Shown piece after piece: positions 57,550 to 64,000 of a stretch of DNA of 64,000 nucleotides. The notes beneath the pieces were generated by a model that ran no database searches, was not told the DNA's origin, and was given only the letters and a program-made list of their open reading frames with translations. The stretch spans positions 11,691,630 through 11,755,629 of the forward strand of contig OZ024898.1 in assembly GCA_964017195.1 (NCBI GenBank), given 5' to 3'. Position 1 is the stretch's first letter, and each line of letters starts with the position of its first letter. The DNA is from Siderastrea radians. Lineage: Eukaryota; Cnidaria; Anthozoa; Scleractinia; Rhizangiidae. Position numbers and translations under genes: made by a program.

Positions 57550-58392
57550 ATGTCAGTGGATCGAAAGAGAAAGCCAAGCGACCCTCCTTCGGGGAAGAAG
57601 AAGAAGAAGAACACCATTCAAACGATGACGCCCGTGGACTGTGATCCGGGGGTGCGCGAGGTGGTGGAAGATACCCGAGCGGCGGTGGAAGATATGATGA
57701 AAGAATTGAATGACATGGTGGAGCAATCGACATTGACGCCTGTGTATGATCCTCCCAGTTCGGTGGACTATATGGTATGCCCTTGCCATGATGTGCGTTT
57801 GGAGGCACGAGAATCTCAAAAGGGGTGGAAGTATGTGAAATGTCCCATCCAACCCTGTTTGCTGTTTTGTGGACAAGATCAAGCTCTGGAGTATATGAAA
57901 GCCGTGTATAGTCAACCTCATGCAGAAGTGCTGGACATGTGGACTTGTTTGCAATGCTTTTGCCGGGAACCCGCCACGCTACAACAGAGCCATTCCACCC
58001 AGAACCCCGATCGCTTGTTTCTGAATTGTTCCAAGAAAACGTGTGGCTTCTTCCGGTGGGCCGATCAACCGTTGGGTCCCAAGTACTGGAGTTGGTTTCA
58101 TGACAACCCGCCCAAGAAAGCCGATCAACAAGCTGAAATACCCAGCCGTGATGCTCAAGGGTATCCCAAGCGGGGCGTGGACATCCCAGGACCACCCCCT
58201 CGAGCCCCAAGGAAAGAGGATCGCCCCCTGACAGATTATGAGAAACAATTGTTGCGAGAAATTCAAGAGCTCAAGAACCGTCAAGAAATGATGGTGGCCC
58301 CAGCGCCACCGCCCCCCAAGTACAGTGACAGTGTGGACAACTGGCAGAAAGATCTCGAGACCGTCACTTGTGGCCGTCTAGGTCTCTTTTAA
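57550..58392 (+). CDS. double GRF-type zinc-finger protein
   Basis: 280 aa from the ATG at 57,550; the in-frame GTG at 57,541 is not needed. Lys-rich N-terminus (GKKKKKN, likely nuclear signal). First zinc-ribbon-like unit at ~77-107 (CPC, KCPIQPC). The second unit at ~133-172 is a clear GRF finger: CFC, NPDRLFLNC, CGFFRWAD. The C-terminal part is Pro-rich, then a helix (LTDYEKQLLREIQEL). GRF fingers in APE2, NEIL3 and TOP3A bind single-stranded DNA, so a DNA-binding or replication/repair role for the element is likely by inference. First gene of the long plus-strand run. Confidence 0.75.
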   Translation: MSVDRKRKPSDPPSGKKKKKNTIQTMTPVDCDPGVREVVEDTRAAVEDMMKELNDMVEQSTLTPVYDPPSSVDYMVCPCHDVRLEARESQKGWKYVKCPIQPCLLFCGQDQALEYMKAVYSQPHAEVLDMWTCLQCFCREPATLQQSHSTQNPDRLFLNCSKKTCGFFRWADQPLGPKYWSWFHDNPPKKADQQAEIPSRDAQGYPKRGVDIPGPPPRAPRKEDRPLTDYEKQLLREIQELKNRQEMMVAPAPPPPKYSDSVDNWQKDLETVTCGRLGLF

Positions 58393-58434
58393 TGGTTTAA
58401 AAAAGGAGTAGGAATAAAATTTTTTATTTAGTCC
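58393..58434 (+). promoter_or_regulatory. TATA-like box and poly(A) signal between two genes
   Basis: TTTAAAAAAGG at ~58,396 is 39 bp before the next ATG, and AATAAA at 58,413-58,418 could end the GRF mRNA. It is the only canonical AATAAA I see in the plus-strand run up to the capsid gene. Confidence 0.45.
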
Positions 58435-58797
58435 ATGGAGTCTGTTGTGTGTGATGCGTGGGAGTCTGTCTGGTCCTTGGGGCAATGGCAATGTCATCAA
58501 TCCCTGTGCCAAGTGTTATATGATCACCAACCCGGGGCCAAGATCCCGATTCCCCCATGTCCCGAGGACACGCATCCTCTCCGCGTCTTTGAAGAAACCC
58601 ACGTGGATCGTAACCTGTATCGATGGGTGGGGTTTGTCGTATGGTTAAAAGGGCACCCGAACGCCTGGCGATGGTATCGAATCATTCAAAAGGCGCATCC
58701 CCACACCATCCCTTCCATACCGACCTTATGGGATGAATGCCAGAACGTATGGCCCCTCGAAAGAAAACTCAACGCTGGTCAACAACAACAAAGTTGA
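58435..58797 (+). CDS. 120-aa Trp/His-rich protein of unknown function
   Basis: Opens at ATG 58,435 and overlaps the integrase start by 61 bp in another frame. Rich in Trp (eight or more), His and Cys (WQCHQSLC, YRWVGFVVWLKG, AWRWYRIIQKAHPH). No signal peptide and no recognised family. The overlap with the integrase suggests linked translation. Confidence 0.55.
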   Translation: MESVVCDAWESVWSLGQWQCHQSLCQVLYDHQPGAKIPIPPCPEDTHPLRVFEETHVDRNLYRWVGFVVWLKGHPNAWRWYRIIQKAHPHTIPSIPTLWDECQNVWPLERKLNAGQQQQS

Positions 58798-59909
58798 AGA
58801 GAACCAAACGCCCTGTCTCGTCGTCAACGAAGAAAAGCAATGTCTCGCAAGAATGGTTACGTCGTTACCACGATCCTAGCGCCCCGGGGAGTTTAGGTGG
58901 GGTGCAACGGTTTGCCAAAGCCCAGGGCCTCCCGTTGAAAAAAGCCCAACGACTCTTGGAACGGGATGTGGGCTACACCTTGCATAAACCACGACGTCGT
59001 CGTTTTGCCACCTTACCCGTGATCGTGGGAGGGTTGGACGATCAATGGGCGGCGGATTTAGTGGAAGTGCAACGGTTGGCCAAACATAATCGGGGTATAC
59101 GCTACTTGTTGACCGTCGTGGATGTCTTGTCCAAGTACGCGTGGGTCCAACCGTTGAAAACCAAAACCGGGGTGGCCCTCGTGAAAGCCTTTGAGAAGAT
59201 TGTGAGACAAGGAGGACGACACCCCAACCGATTGCAAACGGATCGAGGGAAAGAATTTTACAATCGGACCTTTCAACGATGGGTCGACGAGCAAGACATT
59301 CATCATTTTTCGACCGAAGGCGATGCCAAAGCCAGTGTGGTGGAACGATTTAATCGGACCTTGAAAGAACGGTTGTACCGTTATTTGACCACGGCCAACA
59401 CCTTACGCTTTGACAAGGTGTTACCCCAGTTGGTGCAAGGGTATAATGCGACCCGTCATCGAAGTATTGGTATGCCCCCCGAAGACGTGACATGGGACAA
59501 CGAAGAAGCCGTGTGGAAACGATTGTACAGCAAACGATTGAAAGGTCGGAAAAAACCCCAATTCAAAGTCGGAGATCGGGTCCGTCTCAACACGATTCAT
59601 CGTACCTTTGAAAAAGGGTATTTACCGGGTTGGACCGAAGAAGTGTTTGTGGTGCATCGTGTGATCCCGGGCCCCGTGCCCACGTATAAGATTCACGAAT
59701 GGGATGAGACCCCCATCCAAGGCACGTTTTACGAGGAGGATTTACAAAAAGTCCAGGTGTCCGATGTATTTCGCATCGAAAAGGTACTTAAGCGTCAAAA
59801 AGATCGTTGGTTGGTCAAGTGGAAAGGGTGGCCCGACAAGTACAATAGTTGGATTGCTCGTGGTGACGTGACGTCCCTTCGACCGCGCAAACGACGCCGA
59901 CGACGCTAA
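58737..59909 (+). CDS. chromodomain integrase (Polinton-type, rve family)
   Basis: 390 aa. Very basic N-terminus; an HHCC-like finger is not evident. The retroviral-type integrase core has catalytic D107 (AADLVEV), D169 (LQTDRGKEF) and E203 (SVVERFNRTLKER), a D,D-x33-E spacing. Then comes RSIGMPPEDV and an SH3-like basic region (~270-330). The C-terminal chromodomain (~341-378) has FRIEKVLK, WLVKWKGWP and NSWI; chromodomains of this kind steer integration to methylated histone tails. Resembles C. elegans F54H12.3 and other Polinton/adintovirus integrases. It inserts the linear element with 6-bp duplications in that family. A second ATG at 58,749 could also serve as start. Confidence 0.93.
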   Translation: MPERMAPRKKTQRWSTTTKLKRTKRPVSSSTKKSNVSQEWLRRYHDPSAPGSLGGVQRFAKAQGLPLKKAQRLLERDVGYTLHKPRRRRFATLPVIVGGLDDQWAADLVEVQRLAKHNRGIRYLLTVVDVLSKYAWVQPLKTKTGVALVKAFEKIVRQGGRHPNRLQTDRGKEFYNRTFQRWVDEQDIHHFSTEGDAKASVVERFNRTLKERLYRYLTTANTLRFDKVLPQLVQGYNATRHRSIGMPPEDVTWDNEEAVWKRLYSKRLKGRKKPQFKVGDRVRLNTIHRTFEKGYLPGWTEEVFVVHRVIPGPVPTYKIHEWDETPIQGTFYEEDLQKVQVSDVFRIEKVLKRQKDRWLVKWKGWPDKYNSWIARGDVTSLRPRKRRRRR

Positions 59910-59912
59910 ACA

Positions 59913-60956
59913 ATGACGTGGGTGCCCAATTCGTCGTTTTACGTGACGTTGATGAGTCATGCGAGTACCAAGGAGTTTCCAGGCAACAAAGCCCATCAGT
60001 TCAGAAACCGGTTGCCGAAACCCATTCGATTTATGGGTCGAGGATGGATGGTGGGCATGGTGAGTTTATCCTTACCCACCATTCCCGTGGTCACGGAAGA
60101 AGGAGGCGTGGGCGAATCCCATCCTCTGTTGTATGTACGATGACACGAACGGGTGTATGACACAGACGATCAAGGAGACGATGTCTGGTACCATGAACGT
60201 CGCGAACTCACTGTGTACGGACGAGATATGAGAAAGGAATTGGCCTCGTCGACGGGATCGCACTTTTTTCATCAACTGGTGTACCGTTACGAGCAAAGCC
60301 GTGCCAAACAAACCCATCCCAAAAACAAATGGACAGAGAACGATGGCCTCAAATTGGCCCCGACCTTTGAATGGACCTCCGACGGGGATTTGTTATTGAA
60401 TAGCAAGCCCGTGGATTACAAACGACAAGTGGCGCACGTGTCATGGGGCAGAACCTTGGCCCTGAGAATGGGATGGATTGAACAAGTGTCCCCCGGCCAG
60501 TATCGATTAGGCCCGAATCTCTTGCCAGAATTTCAAGGCATTTCCACCATTCCCACCCCGACGGATGTCCGCGATGCCGCCAACAAACCCCTCTTTTGGA
60601 AAGTGGAGGGGGATTATCTGAAGTTGAGTCTATCGTGCCCTTGGCGGTTTGTGAATTTGAACGCGACCTTTCGTCCCTCGTTGGAATTTGCTCCGACGCG
60701 TCCTTTGCACGTGTATTGCAATGTCGGGACCAGCAGTATGGTAGGGGGTCGCATTACGGATCTCTTACGAGAAATCAAGTACCAGCCCCAAAACACCACC
60801 CACTTTGAACCTCGTCATATTCAATATGTCCCAGTACGCAATGAAGTGGTGGAAATCGTGGAAACCCAGATGGCCGAAACCAATGGGGATCTCGTCCAAT
60901 TTGGCGAAGGACGTACCCTATTGACCCTCCACTTTAAAAGGGAGGTGGTGGTGTGA
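59913..60956 (+). pseudogene. capsid-associated protein, paralogue 2, interrupted by one TGA
   Basis: Starts 3 bp after the integrase stop (TAAACAATG). Codons 1-76 carry the family N-terminus (SFYVTLMSHA, FRNRLPKPIRF, GWMVGMVSLSLP). Codon 77 is TGA (60,141-60,143), after which the same frame stays open to 60,956 with the family C-terminus (HVYCNVGTSSMVGG, LLREIKY, VQFGEGRTLLTLHF). Total length 347 codons matches the 349-350 aa of the paralogues and there is no other lesion. Options: a recent nonsense mutation (one change from an Arg or Trp codon), an allelic or assembly error, or UGA readthrough (the next base is C, a leaky context). Confidence 0.75.
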
Positions 60957-60967
60957 AGAAGACAAAC

Positions 60968-62017
60968 ATGTCGTTCTACGTGACGTTACCGAGTCATGCC
61001 AACCGACGGGAATTTCCCCACAACCAAGCCAATAACTTCAAGATTCGTTTACCTCAACCGTTACGGTTACAAGGAGGGGGATGGCAAGTGGGGTTGAGTG
61101 CCATTTCCTTACCGGATACGCACGTCAATTTGTACGAGTTGGTGCAAAAAGATGGGTTCATCCTATCGACGTCCTGGGACCAAGACTATCCCAAACCAGG
61201 GGGAACAGACGGGGAAATGATCTCGCGAGGAGGGACGGCTGAAACCCTCATTAATGACATTCAACATTTGGATTGGGTGGTGGATGGGGTGAGTTTCATG
61301 AAAGCCACGATTGCCCATTTGGAACAACAACGCCAGGAAACGGCCATTCAAGGAGGTCGGTTTGTCAACGATCAAGGCAAACACACCTACGTCAAGTTCA
61401 AGTGGGAAGGGGAAGATCTGCTCATTGACAACACCCATGTCTGCCATTGCAAAACGGACACGCCCGCCCTGTACATCTACACCAAGTTGGCGGTCAAGAT
61501 GGGATGGTTACGTAAAATTAGCAGTGGGTTGATTTTGGGCCCAAACTTACAACAAGACTTCATGGGGGATCAAATCCCCAACATGAAAAAACCCGTTGGC
61601 AACGATTGGAACGATGTCAACGACGATCAGCACAACCCGGTCTTTTGGACGGTGCGTTCGATTTTACCGGATCATTTGCAATTGAGTATGAGTTGTGGGT
61701 GGCGTTTCACCAACTTGAATGTGGCGTTTCGTTCGGTGGTGGGGGACCCTTCACGATCGTTGCACGTGTACTCGGACGTGGCAGGCAGCACGGTGGTGGG
61801 CAACCGCGTCACCGATTTGTTGCGTGAAATCCATTACAAGCGGGAAGGCAGAGGCACCATGTACTTTGAACCATTGCACATTCATTACCTACCGCTTCGT
61901 AATGAAGTGGTGGAAATCATTCAAATGCAAGTCACCGAAACGTCTGGCACCGAGGATAAGTTGGTCCGGTTTGGCAAAGGCAACACCCTGGTCACCTTGC
62001 ACTTCAAAAAGGCATAA
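60968..62017 (+). CDS. capsid-associated protein, paralogue 3 (putative minor capsid/penton-type)
   Basis: 349 aa from the ATG at 60,968; the in-frame GTG at 60,953 overlaps the previous stop and is not a likely start. Family N-terminus SFYVTLPSHANRREFP, FKIRLPQPLRL, GWQVGLSAISLP; middle YIYTKLAVKMGWLR and CGWRFTNLNVAFRS; C-terminus LHVYSDVAGSTVVGN, LLREIHY, HYLPLRNEVVEII, LVRFGKGNTLVTLHF. Very similar to paralogue 2 in its C-terminal half, so this is a tandem duplication. TTTAAAAG at 60,933 is a TATA candidate 35 bp upstream. Structural role inferred from the family's association with capsid genes. Confidence 0.75.
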   Translation: MSFYVTLPSHANRREFPHNQANNFKIRLPQPLRLQGGGWQVGLSAISLPDTHVNLYELVQKDGFILSTSWDQDYPKPGGTDGEMISRGGTAETLINDIQHLDWVVDGVSFMKATIAHLEQQRQETAIQGGRFVNDQGKHTYVKFKWEGEDLLIDNTHVCHCKTDTPALYIYTKLAVKMGWLRKISSGLILGPNLQQDFMGDQIPNMKKPVGNDWNDVNDDQHNPVFWTVRSILPDHLQLSMSCGWRFTNLNVAFRSVVGDPSRSLHVYSDVAGSTVVGNRVTDLLREIHYKREGRGTMYFEPLHIHYLPLRNEVVEIIQMQVTETSGTEDKLVRFGKGNTLVTLHFKKA

Positions 62018-62021
62018 AAAG
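62013..62021 (+). promoter_or_regulatory. TATA-like box (CATAAAAAG) overlapping a stop codon
   Basis: Lies across the TAA of paralogue 3 and 37-45 bp before the ATG at 62,058, matching the spacing seen elsewhere in the element. Confidence 0.45.
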
Positions 62022-62057
62022 AAAAAACGCGTGTGACTTGACAACAACAACAACAAG

Positions 62058-62255
62058 ATGACAAAGACAAGAGCACGTCGAAGAAGAAGACGACGAAGGC
62101 AACGAGGTGGTCTCTTACCTCTGGCCGCTCTCGTGCCCGCTTTAATAGCTGTGGGGAAAGCCGCCGCGTTGGGAGCCGTGGGTGGTGCGGCGGGTTACGG
62201 TGGCAAAAAAGCCATGGAAGCAGCGACCACTCGGAAGAAAAAGAAAGGCCGATGA
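62058..62255 (+). CDS. small Arg-rich/hydrophobic core-like peptide (pX-like)
   Basis: 65 aa: an N-terminal run of Arg (RARRRRRRRRQRGG), a hydrophobic Ala/Gly/Leu stretch (~20-50, LPLAALVPALIAVGKAAALG then GGAAGYGGKKA) and a Lys/Arg tail. This arrangement resembles adenovirus/adintovirus protein X (mu)-type core precursors, in which basic regions condense DNA. RGGL and GAAGY positions could be protease sites, but none is demonstrated. The resemblance is compositional. Preceded by CAACAACAACAACAAG leader sequence. Confidence 0.65.
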   Translation: MTKTRARRRRRRRRQRGGLLPLAALVPALIAVGKAAALGAVGGAAGYGGKKAMEAATTRKKKKGR

Positions 62256-62258
62256 CGG

Positions 62259-62267
62259 TATAAAAAG
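62259..62267 (+). promoter_or_regulatory. TATA box (TATAAAAAG)
   Basis: Begins 4 bp after the stop of the Arg-rich peptide and 62 bp before the next ATG (62,321). Confidence 0.6.
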
Positions 62268-62320
62268 AGGCGAGGCTTGTGACCCAAACAAAACGTGTAT
62301 CCCTGAGGAAGAAGACAACC

Positions 62321-62647
62321 ATGCGAGGGGGAAGTTTGACACGATTTCGGACCGACGAGTGGTATGATCAATACGGCAGTGGCCTGATGAGGGAGCTCAT
62401 GCGTGGGGGGTTCCAAGGCCTTAAAAGCACGCGAAATCCTTTAAAACTGCCTAGTAATATCAAGAGAGGCTTGGAAACGGGTTTGACACGTGGGATCAAA
62501 CGCAAAGCCGAAGACGCCCTTAAAAAAGAAATTACCAAACAAGCCAAGAAAGCGTTGAATCAGAAGAATGTGAAACAAGCCGTGCGGGTCGCCAGTGCCT
62601 TGTTTCCCAAGCAAACCAAACGGGCGCGAGATATTTTGGGAGTCTAA
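62321..62647 (+). CDS. basic 108-aa protein, putative virion core/minor protein
   Basis: Starts at ATG 62,321 (an upstream in-frame GTG at 62,279 lies close to the TATA box and is unlikely). N-terminus MRGGSLTRFRTDEWYDQYGSG, with an aromatic/acidic patch. The remainder is Lys/Arg-rich and helical, with IKRKAEDALKKEITKQAKKAL and KQAVRVASALFPKQTKRAR. It could be a DNA-condensing or membrane-active internal protein analogous to adenovirus pVI/pVII, but no homology is proven. Its stop is 2 bp from the next ATG (TAAACATG). Confidence 0.6.
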   Translation: MRGGSLTRFRTDEWYDQYGSGLMRELMRGGFQGLKSTRNPLKLPSNIKRGLETGLTRGIKRKAEDALKKEITKQAKKALNQKNVKQAVRVASALFPKQTKRARDILGV

Positions 62648-62649
62648 AC

Positions 62650-62880
62650 ATGGACCCCGTGCATTCACGACCTCGACGCATTCGTAGTGATCGAGGGTTG
62701 TCTCAATGGGGAGGTCTGTATCCGTTTTGGAAACTCATGCGGCGACAACGTGGCGGTTGGTTGAGTCCCGAGGTGATGAGACTGCCCGGGTTTGATTTGA
62801 GACAACGCTTAGCACGACGACGACGGTATAAAAACCCCTCACGACGACGACGTGCCACCACTCGACGACGACAACGTTAA
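62650..62880 (+). CDS. basic 76-aa protein, putative core peptide
   Basis: MDPVHSRPRRIRSDRG start, a Trp/Leu-containing centre (LSQWGGLYPFWKLMRRQRGG) and an Arg-saturated tail (LARRRRYKNPSRRRRATTRRR). RRQRGG is shared with the 65-aa peptide, hinting at a common processing or packaging motif. Probable nucleic-acid-binding virion component. The downstream TATA box is inside its coding region. The TAA is followed by ACA then the capsid ATG. Confidence 0.6.
   Translation: MDPVHSRPRRIRSDRGLSQWGGLYPFWKLMRRQRGGWLSPEVMRLPGFDLRQRLARRRRYKNPSRRRRATTRRRQR
62827..62834 (+). promoter_or_regulatory. TATA box inside the 76-aa gene (TATAAAAA)
   Basis: 57 bp upstream of the capsid ATG at 62,884, embedded in the Arg-rich tail codons of the preceding gene. 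Likely drives the capsid gene. Confidence 0.55.
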
Positions 62881-62883
62881 ACA

Positions 62884-64000
62884 ATGGCTGACCTGAGTAC
62901 ACAATCCGCCCCGGCTCACCCACGTTCCGAAGGGACCGTCAACCCGGCGTTACGGATTTTCAAGGTGCCACCCACGGACATTAGCATCAATGCCTATCGC
63001 ATGGTCACCATCCAACCCACCACCACGGGCATCAATCCCATGGAATTCATCATTCCTGGATTAGACGATTTTGTGGATTTGGGGCGCAGTTACTTTACCA
63101 TGGAATTGAGTTTGAAAAAGGAGGATGCCGGGAACTTGGACGTCGCTGAAAAATTATGGCCCGTCAATAATTTGGCCCATTCCATCATCAAACAAATTGA
63201 CATGCAGTTGAATGGCACGTTGATCAGTCCTCAATCCGACACCTATCATTACAAAGCTTACCTGGAAACCTTGTTGAATTATGACCGAGAAGATGGCAAG
63301 ACCGTGTTAGGACCCCAAGGATGGTTCAATCAAGTGGATTTCCCACCCGCATGGACTGCCAACAACACCAACAAAGCAGGAAACCATGCTCACTGGCAAG
63401 CTCTCACTGCCAATCACAAAGCGGCCTATGAAGCCATGGTAGCTGAAGTGGTCAAGTATACTGGAGGTGTCACTCACAGTCTGGTGTTTACCCCCCACCT
63501 GGAAGTGTTTCATACCGGCAAACTGTTAGTGCCTGGCATCGAAATCAAGATGAAATTTCATTTCAATGGCCCTAGCCTGTTTTTGAATGGGGTGGGTGAA
63601 GCTGGACGATTGATGGAAGGCGATGTGAAACTACGGTTTCATCTCTGTCAACTGCGTCTGAATGATGCCATCTACCAGAGTTTGTCTGCCAAAAGGCACA
63701 ATGAAGGCCAAGTGGCGGCTTACCCGACCGTCCGCAGCGAAATCCGGACTTTCAGCATGCAAAACAACCTGGTCCGCTTTGATATCCCCAACCTGTTTCA
63801 AAACAGAATACCGGACCGATTGATTGTAGGGTTGTTGGACAGCCGAGCCTTCAATGGAGATGTCACCCGAGATCCTTTCTGTTTCCAGAAATGGGGACTG
63901 ACGTCCATTCGACAGATTGTCAAAGGAGAAGAATACCCTTATGAAACCCTGCAGTTAGTGCACAACAATGGCACCCGAGATAACTTGGGGTACTTCCGTT
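62884..64000 (+). CDS. F54H12.2-like major capsid protein candidate (partial, runs off window)
   Basis: Open from ATG 62,884 to the window end (372 codons, no stop). Conserved blocks of the F54H12.2-like family are visible: PMEFIIPGLDDFVDLG near the N-terminus, NNLAHSIIKQIDMQLNGTL, DTYHYKAYLETLLNY, GWFNQVDF, LVFTPHLEVFHT, KLLVPGIEIKMKFHF and, later, DIPNLFQNRIPDRLIVGLLD, RAFNGDVTRDPF. F54H12.2-like proteins occur with F54H12.3-like integrases in Polinton-type elements and are regarded as double-jelly-roll capsid proteins. It lies downstream of the small basic genes with a TAAACAATG junction and has its own TATA box at 62,827. Confidence 0.85.
   Translation, partial: MADLSTQSAPAHPRSEGTVNPALRIFKVPPTDISINAYRMVTIQPTTTGINPMEFIIPGLDDFVDLGRSYFTMELSLKKEDAGNLDVAEKLWPVNNLAHSIIKQIDMQLNGTLISPQSDTYHYKAYLETLLNYDREDGKTVLGPQGWFNQVDFPPAWTANNTNKAGNHAHWQALTANHKAAYEAMVAEVVKYTGGVTHSLVFTPHLEVFHTGKLLVPGIEIKMKFHFNGPSLFLNGVGEAGRLMEGDVKLRFHLCQLRLNDAIYQSLSAKRHNEGQVAAYPTVRSEIRTFSMQNNLVRFDIPNLFQNRIPDRLIVGLLDSRAFNGDVTRDPFCFQKWGLTSIRQIVKGEEYPYETLQLVHNNGTRDNLGYFR

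Larger units (their letters stand above)
53300..64000. mobile_element. Polinton/adintovirus-like virus-derived element, left part
   Basis: A compact block of about fifteen genes with a chromodomain integrase, an F54H12.2-like capsid candidate, a family of capsid-associated proteins and small basic core-like peptides. F54H12.2-like and F54H12.3-like (integrase) proteins are known from Polinton/Maverick-type elements. G+C is visibly higher than in the flanks and coding density is near 90%. The left boundary is approximate: no terminal inverted repeat can be tested because the right end is outside the window. Family-B DNA polymerase, FtsK/HerA ATPase and adenain-like protease were not seen here. 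Confidence 0.85.

Noticed and set aside
57422..58210. 262-codon minus-strand frame over the GRF gene
   Set aside because: Shadow; covers the divergent promoter and shows no domain, while the plus strand has a clear GRF finger.
61719..62036. 105-codon Trp/Cys-rich plus frame
   Set aside because: Shadow of paralogue 3 in another frame.
1..64000. tRNA, rRNA or riboswitch genes
   Set aside because: No T-loop-like GGTTCGAATCC with matching stems, and no rRNA signature words seen by eye; a covariance-model search would be decisive.

Overview
The window reads as nuclear DNA of a metazoan, most likely an anthozoan cnidarian. This is an inference from the A+T-rich intergenic sequence and the mix of mobile elements: a Penelope-like element with a GIY-YIG nuclease, an EEP+RT LINE, a tyrosine-recombinase-like (DUF3504) fragment, a RecQ-like helicase pseudogene, many small inverted-repeat elements, and a Polinton/adintovirus-like element. 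I found no convincing intact host gene, no rRNA or tRNA and no CRISPR. Positions 1-53,300 are a graveyard of nested repeats. Positions 53,300-64,000 are a gene-dense, higher-G+C, virus-like element that continues beyond the right edge.

Left part (1-19.7 kb): a ~20-bp minisatellite (325-1072) whose remnants reappear on both sides of two inverted Penelope-like fragments (2610-4215); inverted-repeat elements with probable target duplications (8426-9366, TAA; 14720-15933, 8 bp); GA microsatellites and a GGGAACTTTTGTAACG minisatellite.

Middle (19.7-42.2 kb): one LINE is cut in two. Its 5' part (19,700-21,781) stops just before the RT catalytic box, and its 3' part (40,321-42,157) starts with that box. 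The 5-bp ACCAG is present at both junctions, so 18.5 kb has landed in it. Inside lies a 10.2-kb foldback-like element (23,029-33,261). Its inverted arms are mostly arrays of an 18-bp minisatellite and it is flanked by 8-bp duplications (ATTCTTTA). Next to it is a 4.9-kb element (34,445-39,330) with 73-bp near-perfect terminal inverted repeats, CATGG duplications and a decayed RecQ-like helicase gene. An apparently uninterrupted copy of its target sequence lies at 22.7-22.9 kb.

Right-middle (42.2-53.3 kb): mostly non-coding, with several hairpin elements, including a 416-bp near-perfect palindrome with 7-bp duplications (49,677-50,092).

Right (53.3-64 kb): the virus-like element. Capsid side: an F54H12.2-like double-jelly-roll capsid candidate (62,884 to the edge), three paralogous ~350-aa proteins with the N-terminal signature of a family found beside such capsids (one broken by a single TGA), and three small very basic proteins resembling adenovirus/adintovirus core peptides. 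Integration: a chromodomain integrase. Accessory genes: a double GRF zinc-finger protein, a RING protein translated behind two tandem-duplicated helical microproteins with TAAATG and TGATG junctions, a Rossmann/SLOG (DprA-like) protein with an apparently permuted motif order, and two unknown proteins. Genes sit nearly end to end with repeated TAAACAATG-type junctions, and most start 35-85 bp after a TATA-like box. Two divergent promoters separate opposing units; one carries four exact-period 44-bp CCAAT repeats. DNA polymerase B, packaging ATPase and protease were not seen and would have to lie beyond 64,000 or be absent.
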